In this document: positions 1-8,586 of the stretch, piece by piece
How the letters are laid out: every line of letters begins with the position of its first letter
Position numbering within the stretch: position 1 is the first letter of the stretch
Assembly (NCBI GenBank): GCA_027494055.1
Contig: JAOSJO010000012.1
Coordinates: 682,001 to 746,000 of the forward strand
Direction: 5' to 3'
Origin: Anaerolineae bacterium
Lineage (GTDB): Bacteria; Chloroflexota; Anaerolineae; Aggregatilineales; JAFGMM01
DNA: 64,000 bases
Program-made: the position numbers and the translations under genes
Notes under the pieces: model-generated
What the model was told of the DNA's origin: nothing
The model's input: only the letters and a program-made list of their open reading frames with translations
The model's database searches: none

Positions 1-1123
1 CCAGTCCACACCCGGTTGGTGACGAGCGCGTCCACGCCGGCGCACTCATCGACCTCGTTGAAGTGCGGGATCGCCTGTTCGGCAAATAGCTCCTCGCCGG
101 TGTTGGGGTCATAGACGGGCGGGCGCTCAGCGTTGTTGAGCAGGCCCTCCACCAGGTCGGAGGCGGGGGCAAGGTCCTTGAGACCCTGCTGGTACTGGAT
201 GCCGATGGCGGCGCAGCCGAAATCGTAGGCGATGCGCACCGCAGCAATGTACATCTTGCATTGCAGGAGAATCTGCGCGTCGGTGAGGTGGTTTTCGGGT
301 CAGGCCCGGTGACGAACTTCATCCCCCTGGCGTCCAGCCAGTCGCGGACCTTCTGCGCCTCGGCGTCGGGCACCTGCGTCATGGCGTAGTAGAGGGCCGA
401 TTGGCTCAGCCGCTCCTTGAAGATGCCCATCGGGTTGAGCAACTCGTCGTCGACGATGGCGTTGTACATGCCCATGCAGCCCTCGTCGAAGATGCCCATG
501 ATGGCCTTGTCGCGCAAGAGGTGCTGCGCCAGCTTGCGCCCATAGGTCGCTTCTTCAGCGGGGAGAGTAAACGCAGCCAGGTCGTGGACATGGCTGGTGT
601 CGTGCGTGATCTTCCCCTCCCGGAGCCACTGGCGGACGCCGTCGCGGAAATAGGCGTCGGTGAAGTCCACGCTCCAGATCGTGCTGTACGGCGCGCCGGC
701 CTTGGTCATGCTCCCGTTCAGGTTGAGCATCCCCACCAGGCCGGGCCACTGGGCGCTCCAGTTGGCGACGGTCAGGATGGGGCCGCGGTGGCTCCGCAGG
801 CCGGGCAGCACGTGGTGCGTGTACTGCCATACCGCCTCGGCCACGATGAGGCGGGCGTCAGGGTGGATGTTCTTGAAGACCTCCATGCCCATCCGCTGAC
901 TGGAGATGAAGCCGTGGCGCTCCACCGGGTCATAGGGGTGGCCGCGCTTCACCGCAATGCCCTCCTGGGCGAAGGCGTCTATGACGTGCCGCTCCATGTC
1001 CGCCTGGGCGGCCCAGCACTCCTGGTTGGCCGACAGCCGGAGGTCGCCGCTGGCGACGAGGACGGCCTCATTTGGGCCTGGGGGAGCCGGCTCGACGAAA
1101 GATGGAACTCGATACGCTGGCAT
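1..1123 (-). CDS. Fucose/arabinose isomerase-like sugar isomerase (3' end outside window, one frameshift)
   Basis: The reading frame starts at an ATG at 1123 preceded by GAGGAG and runs off the window edge. The protein resembles the L-fucose isomerase family (COG2407), which interconverts aldoses and ketoses in a metal-dependent way. I see the block [11 protein letters not shown] near residue 210, whose acidic residue is a plausible metal ligand, and VTNRVWTG near the visible end. The frame breaks near position 300, where one base appears missing; beyond it the protein continues as [16 protein letters not shown]. The substrate cannot be decided from sequence. Family assignment is by motif feel, moderately sure. 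Confidence 0.6.
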   Translation of the reverse strand, partial: MPAYRVPSFVEPAPPGPNEAVLVASGDLRLSANQECWAAQADMERHVIDAFAQEGIAVKRGHPYDPVERHGFISSQRMGMEVFKNIHPDARLIVAEAVWQYTHHVLPGLRSHRGPILTVANWSAQWPGLVGMLNLNGSMTKAGAPYSTIWSVDFTDAYFRDGVRQWLREGKITHDTSHVHDLAAFTLPAEEATYGRKLAQHLLRDKAIMGIFDEGCMGMYNAIVDDELLNPMGIFKERLSQSALYYAMTQVPDAEAQKVRDWLDARGMKFVTGPDPKTTSPTRRFSCNARCTLLRCASPTISAAPPSASSTSRVSRTLPPPPTWWRACSTTLSARPSMTPTPARSYLPNRRSRTSTRSMSAPAWTRSSPTGCGL

Positions 1124-1229
1124 GATGCGCTCCTCTGTAATCGATTTCTCCGGATAAACAGAAACAAGCGGGCGCAGGAAACTCTATCATGTCCACCAAG
1201 CGCCCGCCTGTCTCGCCCTCGTTCGTGAG

Positions 1230-1311
1230 TGCCCCGGAGAGGACTCGAACCTCCACGCCCAAAGGGCACAGGCCCTCAACCTGCCGCGTATGCCAATTCC
1301 GCCACCGGGGC
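1230..1311 (-). tRNA. tRNA-Leu (GAG)
   Basis: On the minus strand an 82-nt cloverleaf folds: acceptor GCCCCGG pairs with CCGGGGC, the anticodon stem GCAGG/CCTGT holds the loop TTGAGGG with anticodon GAG, a long variable arm (GCCC TTT GGGC) marks a class II tRNA, and the T arm carries GGTTCGAGTCC. CCA is not encoded. Confidence 0.97.
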
Positions 1312-1429
1312 GCGTGTAATGTGCATTGTATTTTACCATTGCAGGCGCGGGTGTCAATTACCTGCGCCTGAATCATGCGCGCCCGGAAGGGTGATACCGG
1401 ACGCTTGCAGAGGCTTGTGCGCCGGCCGC

Positions 1430-1715
1430 CTAAACGTGGCCGTTCCCTCCGGGCGCTGTCACAACCCTGATGACCACCTGATGCGAGTCCACCGACGCGC
1501 GCACCTCTTCACCCTCGATCAGGGCGCCAAAGCGGAGCTGCAACCGGCATCCCCAGGCAGTCAGGGCGCGCCCAAGGTCGATCAACCTGGCCTCGAAGAA
1601 ACCCGGCGTGCGCTTGCGGCGCAGCGCTTCCACCACGGGATCATAGGACTCCAGGCCGGGGGCGCAGGTCCGCGGTGCGCGGAACGATCTGGTTCAGGTC
1701 CAGGTCACTGAGCAT
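1430..1715 (-). CDS. Small hypothetical protein, about 94 aa, frameshifted
   Basis: The ATG at 1715 begins MLSDLDLNQIVPRTADL; after a one-base slip near 1660 the protein goes on as APGLESYDPVVEALRRKRTP and ends at 1430. I recognise no family. The basic N-terminal half and the valine-rich end (ASVDSHQVVIRVVTA) suggest a small two-part fold. An alternative is that only the 68-aa GTG-started part is translated. It is followed by the tRNA-Leu gene on the same strand. Confidence 0.4.
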
Positions 1716-1781
1716 AACGTCACCCCCTGGCATCAGTATAGCGCCCCTATCATACAACGATCACCGCAAGACTTCCAGCGG

Positions 1782-2063
1782 CTATGACGGGTAGGAGCGC
1801 GCGCAGGGGTCAGACGGCGGGGGCGTCACCCGATAGGGCTGCGACCGAGCGACGCCAAGCTCACCGTAACGCGCCTCAAGCGCCTGGCCGAGTGCCGTAA
1901 GCCACTTCCCCAGCCGCAGCAGCGCCGCGCGGTGAAGCGCCGCCGGCCGCTTGCCGCGCCGCGCTTCCTTGGCGAGCCTCTGCATGGCGGCCCGGCGCTC
2001 CAGGTTCCTTCTGTGCTCCCTCATATGGTCCCCGGTGGCGGGGTTAGGTTGGCAATTCCACAT
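1782..2063 (-). CDS. Small basic hypothetical protein, 93 aa
   Basis: I chose ATG 2063 because GGAGGA stands 8-10 nt upstream; a longer frame starting at 2183 would overlap the ArsR-type gene. The product is rich in Arg and Lys (HMREHRRNLERRAAMQRLAKE) and predicted helical, followed by a short proline-rich tail. No family recognised. It lies directly downstream of the ArsR-type regulator on the same strand and could share its transcript. Confidence 0.45.
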   Translation of the reverse strand: MWNCQPNPATGDHMREHRRNLERRAAMQRLAKEARRGKRPAALHRAALLRLGKWLTALGQALEARYGELGVARSQPYRVTPPPSDPCARSYPS

Positions 2064-2116
2064 CTCTGATTTCCTCCAGTCCTCCCTCGTGACACAACAC
2101 CCGGTTGTGACCGCTT

Positions 2117-3212
2117 TTACGCCAGAAATTGCTTCAGCGCCTGGCACGTATCCTCGACTCGCTCGCGGTTGAGGCTGTAACATTTGGCGCCGTCTTCGCG
2201 GCGCTCGCGCACAAAGCCCGTCGCCGACAGTTGCCGCAGGTGCCGCGACGCCGCCGACTGGCTCAGGTCGAGCCGGTCCATGATCTCCTGGGCGCGCAAT
2301 TCCTGCGCGTCGCCCAGCAAGCGCAGGATGCGCAGCCGCGTGTCGTCAGCCAGGGCGCTGATCCGCACCAGCAGGTCGGAGCGGCTGAGCGAGGCGATCT
2401 GCACGCCCTCCGGCACGCGCGCGCCAAAGATCACGCGCGCTTCCCCCCTCATCGAACCACCAGAGCTTCAGGTAGGGGCCGATGTGCGCCGACGGGGTGA
2501 GGGTGATATGGTCCGCCCGGTCGATGACGTCCTGCCACTCTTGCGGCAACGGGCGCCCGGTGATATCGCGGAACGCCGCATCCAAGCCCATGCGCGCGTA
2601 GTCCACTTGCTGGAAGGCGGTCGCGGACTCCTTCAGCATCGGCTCGACGCGCGCCCACTCCGGCTTCAGGTACGTCTCCCACATGGCCTGCATGTGCGCG
2701 ACGACCACCTCCTTCAACGCGGGCGGATCGTTGAGCAGGTCGAAGGCTTCATCGTGCAGGTCGCGCTCAAAGTATTCGAGCTTGTCCATAGCGCGGTAGA
2801 GGTTCTCGACCTGCGTCAGAAAGGCCTGCCGATCAGCCAGCAGTTCAACCGGGTCTGACACCGCGATCTCGAACGCCGCGTCCTCGCCGTGCTTTTCCCA
2901 CATCCTGTCGATGATGCGGTCGCGCATCGCGACAGGGTCCGCGCCGGCCAGCTCGTCCAGGTAGGCCGCGAAGCTCGGCCACCCCCGCCCGTGAGGGATG
3001 GCGGCGCTGTGCAGCGGGCCGAGCACGAGCCTATTGGCGTGCAGTCGCTCCGGCGGGAGCGTGCGCGCCATCTCCGTCACCCACTCCCCCAGCCCGGAGT
3101 AGTCCTCAACCGTGTTGAGCACGCCCAGGCTCGTGAGCGCGTTGAAGACCGGTTCGTGCGCCACCGTGATTGTCTTTGTCCTGGGCGGCGCGACGAAGTC
3201 AAATTCGGCCAT
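2117..3212 (-). CDS. ArsR-family transcriptional regulator with large N-terminal domain (one frameshift)
   Basis: The gene encodes about 365 residues. The last 90 form an ArsR-type winged helix: DDTRLRILRLLGDAQEL, the recognition helix LSQSAASRHLRQL and the wing VRERREDGAKCYSLN. The first 270 residues are a separate helical domain like those of large ArsR-type proteins in Chloroflexota and Actinobacteria, whose ligand is unknown. No metal-binding CxC motif is seen, so it is probably not a metal sensor. The frame breaks at a run of six C at about 2441-2446; joining WWFDEGG to EARVIFGARVPEG restores the protein. The promoter and two identical-armed palindromes just upstream suggest autoregulation. 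Confidence 0.75.
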
Positions 3213-3267
3213 TTCTCTCTCCCGCTAAGCGATCTACCCGGTGAAGGGCGTTTCTCGGTTATGCGAC

Positions 3268-3287
3268 TTACCCACTTTTCCGGGTAA
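3268..3287. promoter_or_regulatory. Palindromic operator 1 (TTACCC-N8-GGGTAA)
   Basis: The 20-mer TTACCCACTTTTCCGGGTAA lies just downstream of the predicted transcription start of the ArsR-type gene. Its arms are identical to those of the second site 73 bp away, about seven helical turns, so both sites face the same side of the DNA. Confidence 0.6.
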
Positions 3288-3296
3288 TGCGCATAT

Positions 3297-3325
3297 AGTC
3301 TAGCATGATATCTCCCGCGTGTCAA
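3297..3325 (-). promoter_or_regulatory. Promoter of the ArsR-type gene (TTGACA-17-TAGACT)
   Basis: On the minus strand a perfect -35 box TTGACA (3325-3320) is spaced 17 bp from TAGACT (3302-3297). The start would fall near 3290, giving a leader of about 78 nt to ATG 3212. The promoter sits exactly between the two palindromes. Confidence 0.65.
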
Positions 3326-3340
3326 GGGCTGATTCTCGCT

Positions 3341-3360
3341 TTACCCACTAAAGCGGGTAA
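3341..3360. promoter_or_regulatory. Palindromic operator 2 (TTACCC-N8-GGGTAA)
   Basis: The 20-mer TTACCCACTAAAGCGGGTAA lies upstream of the -35 box. Its arms extend to nine bases with one mismatch. A repressor bound to this and the downstream site could loop or cover the promoter. The rest of 3213-3516 holds the promoter already listed and, before plsX, a TAGAAT (3472-3477) with no good -35. Confidence 0.6.
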
Positions 3361-3516
3361 CATGCACGGGTGCGCCGGTCACACCGATGCCCGGCTCCCG
3401 CAAGCCCGCGCACCAGGGCCGCGCCGCGCCCTCGACGCCGGCGCACACGCTGCAAATTGCAGGTTTTGCGGTAGAATCTGGCGTGACAATGCCGTCAGTA
3501 TGAGGAGCAGGGTTCT

Positions 3517-4546
3517 ATGCGCATCGTCGTCGATGCAATGGGCAGCGACAACCGCCCCACACCCGACGTCGCCGGCGCGGTCATGGCCGCCCGTGAATAC
3601 GGGCTGGACATCGTCCTGGTCGGAGACGAGCGCGTCATCGCGCCGACGCTGGCCGCTGAGGACACCGCCGGCCTCAAGGTCGACGTCGTGCACGCGCCAG
3701 AAGCCATCCTGATGAACGAGCACCCGACCGAGGCCGCACGCGCCAAGAAGAACTCATCGATGCACGTGGGCATGAACCTGGTCAAAGAGGGCGCGGCGGA
3801 TGGATTCGTCTCTGCGGGCAACACCGGCGGCCTGCTGGCCGTCGCCACGCTACACACGCTGCGGCGCATCCCTGGCGTGATGCGCCCGGCGCTGACGGTC
3901 ACGTTCCACGTCCACGGGCAGTACATCCTGCTCTGCGACATCGGCGCGAACGTGGACTGCAAGCCCGAATGGCTCCAGCAGTTCGCGCTCATGACGGCGC
4001 TCTACGCCGAACGTGTGCTCAAGATCGCGAACCCGCGTGTCGGGCTGCTTGCCAACGGCGAGGAGGACACCAAGGGCAACGAGCTGATCAAGAAAGCCGC
4101 CGAGCTGATCCGCCAGACGCACCTGAACTTCATCGGCAACGTCGAACCCAAAGAGGTCCTGGTGACGCACCAGGCCGACGTGGTGATCCAGGACGGGTTC
4201 GTTGGCAACATCCTGATCAAGACCTACGGCGCGACCGCCGAACTGATCCTCAACCTGATGCGCGAGGGAGGCGCACCGGTCGCTGCTCGTCGGCCTGGGG
4301 CTACAAGTCGCCAAGCCAGGCCTGCGCAACCTGCGGCACCAGATCGACCCGATGGAGTTTGGCGGTGCGATGCTGCTGGGCGTCAACGGTGTTGTAATCA
4401 GTGCGCACGGGCGCACCAACGCCCTGGGGATCAAGAACGCCATCCGTCAGGCGCGCGACGCGATCAACGGCGGCGTGGTCGAGGCCGTCCGCGACGGCAT
4501 CGCGCGCTACGCTGCCCAGCCCGAACGCGCCGAGGAACACGAGTAG
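3517..4546 (+). CDS. plsX: Phosphate acyltransferase PlsX (one frameshift)
   Basis: PlsX converts acyl-ACP to acyl-phosphate, the donor for PlsY in bacterial phospholipid synthesis; it is a peripheral membrane enzyme. The start MRIVVDAMGSDNRP is the family signature, followed by SAGNTGGLLA, GLLANGEEDTKGN and QDGFVGNILIKTYG. The ATG at 3517 has GAGGAG nine bases upstream. The frame breaks near 4268; the second part continues as LLVGLGLQVAKPGLRN and then MEFGGAMLLGVNG to the stop at 4546. The joined length of about 342 residues is normal for the family. The fabF gene that follows fits the usual fatty-acid cluster. Confidence 0.93.
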
Positions 4547-4552
4547 CTGAAC

Positions 4553-4615
4553 CACGGAGACTCAGTGGGCGCCGGGTATTCAACTTGATCCCTGGGTGAT
4601 CCCGGCGTCTCTGTG
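4553..4615. repeat. Long hairpin between plsX and fabF
   Basis: CACGGAGAC (4553-4561) pairs with GTCTCTGTG (4607-4615, one mismatch) and inside it CGCCGGG (4570-4576) pairs with CCCGGCG (4601-4607). There is no T-run, so it is more like a dispersed palindromic element or mRNA processing site than an intrinsic terminator. Confidence 0.4.
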
Positions 4616-4666
4616 ATCTAGGTCCCGTCCTGATTGACAAGGCACATACTGGAGTTATCAACCACG

Positions 4667-5936
4667 ATGGAATACACACGCAATGGCCGGCCGCGCGTTG
4701 TCATCACCGGCATGAGCGCCATCACGGCGCTGGGCGATCTGCGCGAGACCTGGGAGGGCCTCAAGGCCGGGAAGTCCGGCATCAGCCGCATCGAAGTCAG
4801 CTTCACATACCCGCCCGACTTCGACGTGCAGATCGCCGGCGAGATCAAGGACTTCGATCCCATCAAGTATGGCGTCAACCCAAAGGAAGCGCGGCGCATG
4901 GCGCGTTCGTCGCAGATGTCGGTCGCGGCCACGCATGTGCTTCTCGAAGACGCCGGCCTGACGGTGGATGACGTCAGGGCGGAGGGCGAGCGCGTGGGCG
5001 TGGTCGTGGGGTCGAGCATGGCCGGCCACGACATGGCGCAAAAGCTCACCACCGAGTGGAAGACGCGGGGCCACAAGCTCCCCAGTCCATTCGGGCTGGT
5101 GAGTTCGCTGCCCAACATGCCGGCCTACTACGTCAGCCAGACCATCGGCGCGCTCGGCCCGATCACGGCGATCTCCACCGCGTGCGCCACCGGCACCCAG
5201 GCGCTCGGCGACGCCGCCGAACTGATCCGCAGCCGCCGCGCCGACATGGTCTTTGCCGGCGGCGTGGAGTCGATCATCACCGACTACTGCATCGCCGGCT
5301 TCGCCGCCATGAAGGCGCTCCCCACGAACTACAACGACCGGCCCGCCGAGGCCAGCCGCCCCTTCGACGCCGACCGCGAGGGCTTCGTGTGCAGCGAGGG
5401 CATCGCCATGATGGTGCTCGAGTCGCTGGAGCACGCCGAAGCGCGGGGCGCGCGCATCTACGCCGAGATTCTGGGGCACGCCTCCTCGTCGGACGCATAC
5501 CACTTCGCCGCGCCGGAGCCGGAGGGCGCAGGGGCCGCCCGCGCGATGCGCTGGGCAATCGAAGACGCGGGCATCAACCCGGAGCAGATCGATTACGTCA
5601 ACGCGCACGGCTCCTCCACCCCGCTCAACGACAAGACCGAGACGCTCGCCATCAAGAAGGTGCTCGGCGAACGCGCCTACAACACGCCGGTCAGCTCGAC
5701 CAAGAGCCTGTTGGGCCACCTGCTCGGCGGGGCGGGGACCATCGAGGCCGCCGCGTGCGTGATGACGATCAACGAAGGCGTCATCCACCCGACGATCAAC
5801 TACCACACGCCCGACCCGGAATGCGACCTCGACTACGTGCCCCAACGTGGCGCGCGAGGCCAGAGTCGATGTCACGATCTCCAACTCGTTCGGGTTGGGC
5901 GGGCAGAACGCCTGCATCGTGATCGGGCGCGCATAG
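4667..5936 (+). CDS. fabF: Beta-ketoacyl-ACP synthase II (one frameshift near the C-terminus)
   Basis: The enzyme condenses malonyl-ACP with acyl-ACP in fatty acid elongation in the cytoplasm. The Cys-His-His triad is visible in [24 protein letters not shown] and [15 protein letters not shown] prefer ATG 4667 ([15 protein letters not shown]) to the TTG at 4634. A weak TTGACA-16-TATCAA (4634-4661) would give an almost leaderless mRNA; GGAG at 4651 is somewhat far. An extra C at about 5842 shifts the frame; reading GTG CCC AAC restores [19 protein letters not shown] and the stop at 5936. Length about 422 residues, usual for FabF. Confidence 0.9.
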
Positions 5937-5940
5937 AGCG

Positions 5941-7469
5941 ATGTGGGTGCGTGTACTGGCGCACGACGGCACACGCCGGATCGGGGCGCGACGTGCGGTG
6001 GCCCTCATGGCGGCGCTTGTGCTGCTCCTGGCGGCTGCGCCGTCCGTCGCCGCGCCGGCGCGCCAGTCTATGACCTATCCCATCGCCTACGGCCAGTCCG
6101 CGCGCAACCTCATCAACCACCGGCACCATGCCTGGCTGTACTACTTCGAAGCGCGCCGGGGCGACCGAGTCACCATCACCGTCGATGCGCTCGACGGCGA
6201 CCTCGATCCCTTCATCTCGCTCCGCGACGCCGCCGGCAACGTGCTGGCTGAAGACGACGACAGTGGGCCGGGCACGAACGCGCGCCTGGTGTACGACGTG
6301 CGGCGCGACGGGCGTTACGACATCTTCGTCACGCGCTACCAGGGCGAGCTTGCCCCCAGCGCGGGCCGCTTCGAGCTGAGGCTCGAAGGCGCGCCCAACG
6401 GCATGTTCGGCCCGCCCCAGCAGGGCGGGAGGTCATCGGCTACGGGCAGGGCGCGTCGGCCAACCTCACCGCCGGGCAGCCCGCCGCGTGGTATGTGTTC
6501 CCCGGCTGGCGCGGCGATACGGCTCAACCTCGGCGTCGCGCTGCGCAGTGGGGACTTCACGCCCAGGGCGGAAGTCTACCTGCCCGGCAGCGCGCGCCCC
6601 TTCCTCGACCTCACGGCAGACGCGAGCCGGCGCATCCTCGCTGAGGGCGTGACGCTGCCGCTCACGGGCTACTACGCGATCCGGGTCGCCGCCGCGCCCA
6701 CCGACGCCGCCGGCGTTGACGGCGGGGTGCAGATCAGCCTTCAGGGCGCGGCAGGGACGCCCCGGAGCGCCAGGAGGGCGCGCAGATCGACAGCCTTACG
6801 CCCGGCGCGGATACCGAGGGCGTGCTGAGCAACGCGGCCCCAGAGCGCCATTACGCCTTTCACGGCGCGCAGGGCCAGTTCGTGCGCGCGACCATGACGG
6901 TCACAGACGGCGACCTTTCCCCGCTGCTCATGTTGCTGGACGCGAACGGCGACACGGTCGCGTTCGACGACACCTCCGGCGAAGCGCAGATCGCGCAGGC
7001 GCGGCTGCCGCGCGCAGGCGAGTATCTTTTCGTTGCGGGGCGCGTCCAGGGTGAAGGCGCTTACCGGCTGGCGATGCAGCCGCTGGCCGGCGCGGAGCTT
7101 GCGCTGACCGAGGGGGCTATCTCGGTGACGGTGCAGTGGGACGGCGACGCCGACCTTGACCTCATCGTGCGCGACCCCGCCGGCGACGCGCTGTCGCCGC
7201 AGACACGCCAGGTCGCCAGCGGCGGCGTTCTCCAGGTGGACGCCAACGCCGCGTGCGCGGCCACTATGCCCGACCCCGTCGAGCACGCCTACTGGCCGGC
7301 CGGCGCACCCTCTGGCATCTACGAGGTCATCGTCTGGAACCGGGACACCTGCGGCGCGCACAACCCCGTGCCGTTCGCGCTGGTCGTCACGGTGAACGGG
7401 GAGACCGTCGCCCAGGTCCAGGACGAACTGCCCGCTGACGGCCAGTACCGCACGACAATCACACGCTAA
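5941..7469 (+). CDS. Secreted protein with three PPC (pre-peptidase C-terminal)-like domains, several frameshifts
   Basis: Residues about 20-40 form a signal peptide (ALMAALVLLLAAAPSVAAPA), so the protein should be exported. Beta-rich PPC-like repeats follow, recognisable by G-x-L-D-P-F/L-L-x-L-x-D-x-x-G and D-D signatures: LDGDLDPFISLRDAAGNVLAE, a second unit around 6540-6730, and a third with GDLSPLLMLLDANGDTVAF. The C-terminal part (QWDGDADLDLIVRDPAGD) resembles a YfaP-type beta domain. Frames change near 6418, 6520 and 6745. It begins four bases after fabF but its role is probably extracellular and unrelated. No catalytic domain is seen. Confidence 0.6.
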
Positions 7470-7514
7470 AAGCGACGGTCTGCCTGCGATTTCCCTACAG
7501 GCGCGCGTGTGGCG

Positions 7515-7543
7515 TTGTGCCGGCGCAGCGCACCGCTTATAAT
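7515..7543 (+). promoter_or_regulatory. Promoter of the DnaJ-domain gene (TTGTGC-17-TATAAT)
   Basis: TTGTGC at 7515-7520 and a consensus TATAAT at 7538-7543 are spaced 17 bp. The start would be near 7550, with TGGAG and ATG 7576 following. Confidence 0.6.
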
Positions 7544-7575
7544 GCGTACAGAGCAACCGGCCACTGCCTGGAGTA

Positions 7576-8443
7576 ATGGACAACCGCAACCCCTTACGAA
7601 GTGCTTGGCGTGCCGCTCAGCGCCACCGAGAGCGAGATCAGGGCGGCCTACCGCGCGCTGAGCCTGCGCTATCACCCCGACCGCCTCAACAGCGTACCGC
7701 TGCCGGCACGGGATGATGCTGCGCACATGATGCGCGCGCTCAACGCCGCCTACGCGGTGCTCAAGGACCCCAGGAAGCGCGCCGACCTGGACCAGCAACT
7801 GAAGCGATCCCGGTCGATCATCGTGCCCCCGCCCGCCCCGCCGGGAGAAATTGTCGTTGATGCAGCGCCTGCGCCGCCTGGGGTTTTCGTGCCGTATGAG
7901 CCGTCGCGCCCCACCGCCGCGACGTCCCCGCCGCCCTTCGCCCCGCAGCCAGAGCCGTCCTACCCCAAGCGCGCAACGTATGCGCCGCGCGCCGCATCCG
8001 CCACGGTGTTCGAACCCTTCGGGCCGCAAACGACTGGGGCCGTCCCCACGCCGGTTCCCCTCATCCCGCAGGTGGACTGGGTGCGGGTTGCGACCTTCGC
8101 GATGCTCACGTCGCTGGGTTGGGTGGCCGTGTCGCTCGTTAACATGGCGTTGCCGTGGCCGGCGACGGTGGCGGCGGTGGTGTTCTACGCCGGCGTGCTG
8201 GCGCTCCTGCTCGCGTTCCTCAAGCCCGCCCGCGCGCGCCAGCCTCTGACCGCCCCCAACCTCCTGCTGCGGGGGGTGCTGCTGGCGCTGCTCACGTTGC
8301 TCGTGCTGATTGCGTTCGTGCTGTCGCCGCGCGCCACAGCGTACTTCAGCGCCGCGTTGCAGACCGTGTTCCAGCTTGTCGGCCTGGCGTTTGTCCTGAT
8401 CGTGCATTGGGGTGTGTGTCTGGTCAGTTACCTGCTGATCTAG
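7576..8443 (+). CDS. DnaJ-domain integral membrane protein
   Basis: The N-terminal 65 residues are a J domain: TPYEVLGVPLSATESEIRAA, the HPD motif in LRYHPDRLNS and ALNAAYAVLKDPRKRADLD. J domains stimulate Hsp70 ATPase. A proline-rich linker of about 100 residues leads to four predicted membrane helices (from VRVATFAMLTSLGWV to VLIVHWGVCLVSYLLI), so the J domain is membrane-tethered. There is no G/F region or zinc finger, unlike DnaJ itself. ATG 7576 requires removal of one extra base near 7583; without it translation could start at GTG 7601. The Hsp70 partner is not in this window. Confidence 0.7.
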
Positions 8444-8507
8444 CGCGCGGTTCGCCGGCCCCGGCGCAGGTTGGTGGCAGGCGGCCAGGGGCAGGCCCGC
8501 GTGGGGG

Positions 8508-8536
8508 TTGTGCGAACCCCGCCTTCAGTGTATGGT
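8508..8536 (+). promoter_or_regulatory. Promoter of the VPVT-repeat gene (TTGTGC-17-TATGGT)
   Basis: TTGTGC at 8508-8513 and TATGGT at 8531-8536 are separated by 17 bp; the -35 is identical to that of the preceding gene. A GGGAGGG Shine-Dalgarno precedes ATG 8587. Confidence 0.5.
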
Positions 8537-8586
8537 GAATAAGGGGCGCGGTCGCCTGCCCGGTCTCGACGCGAAGGGAGGGCGCA

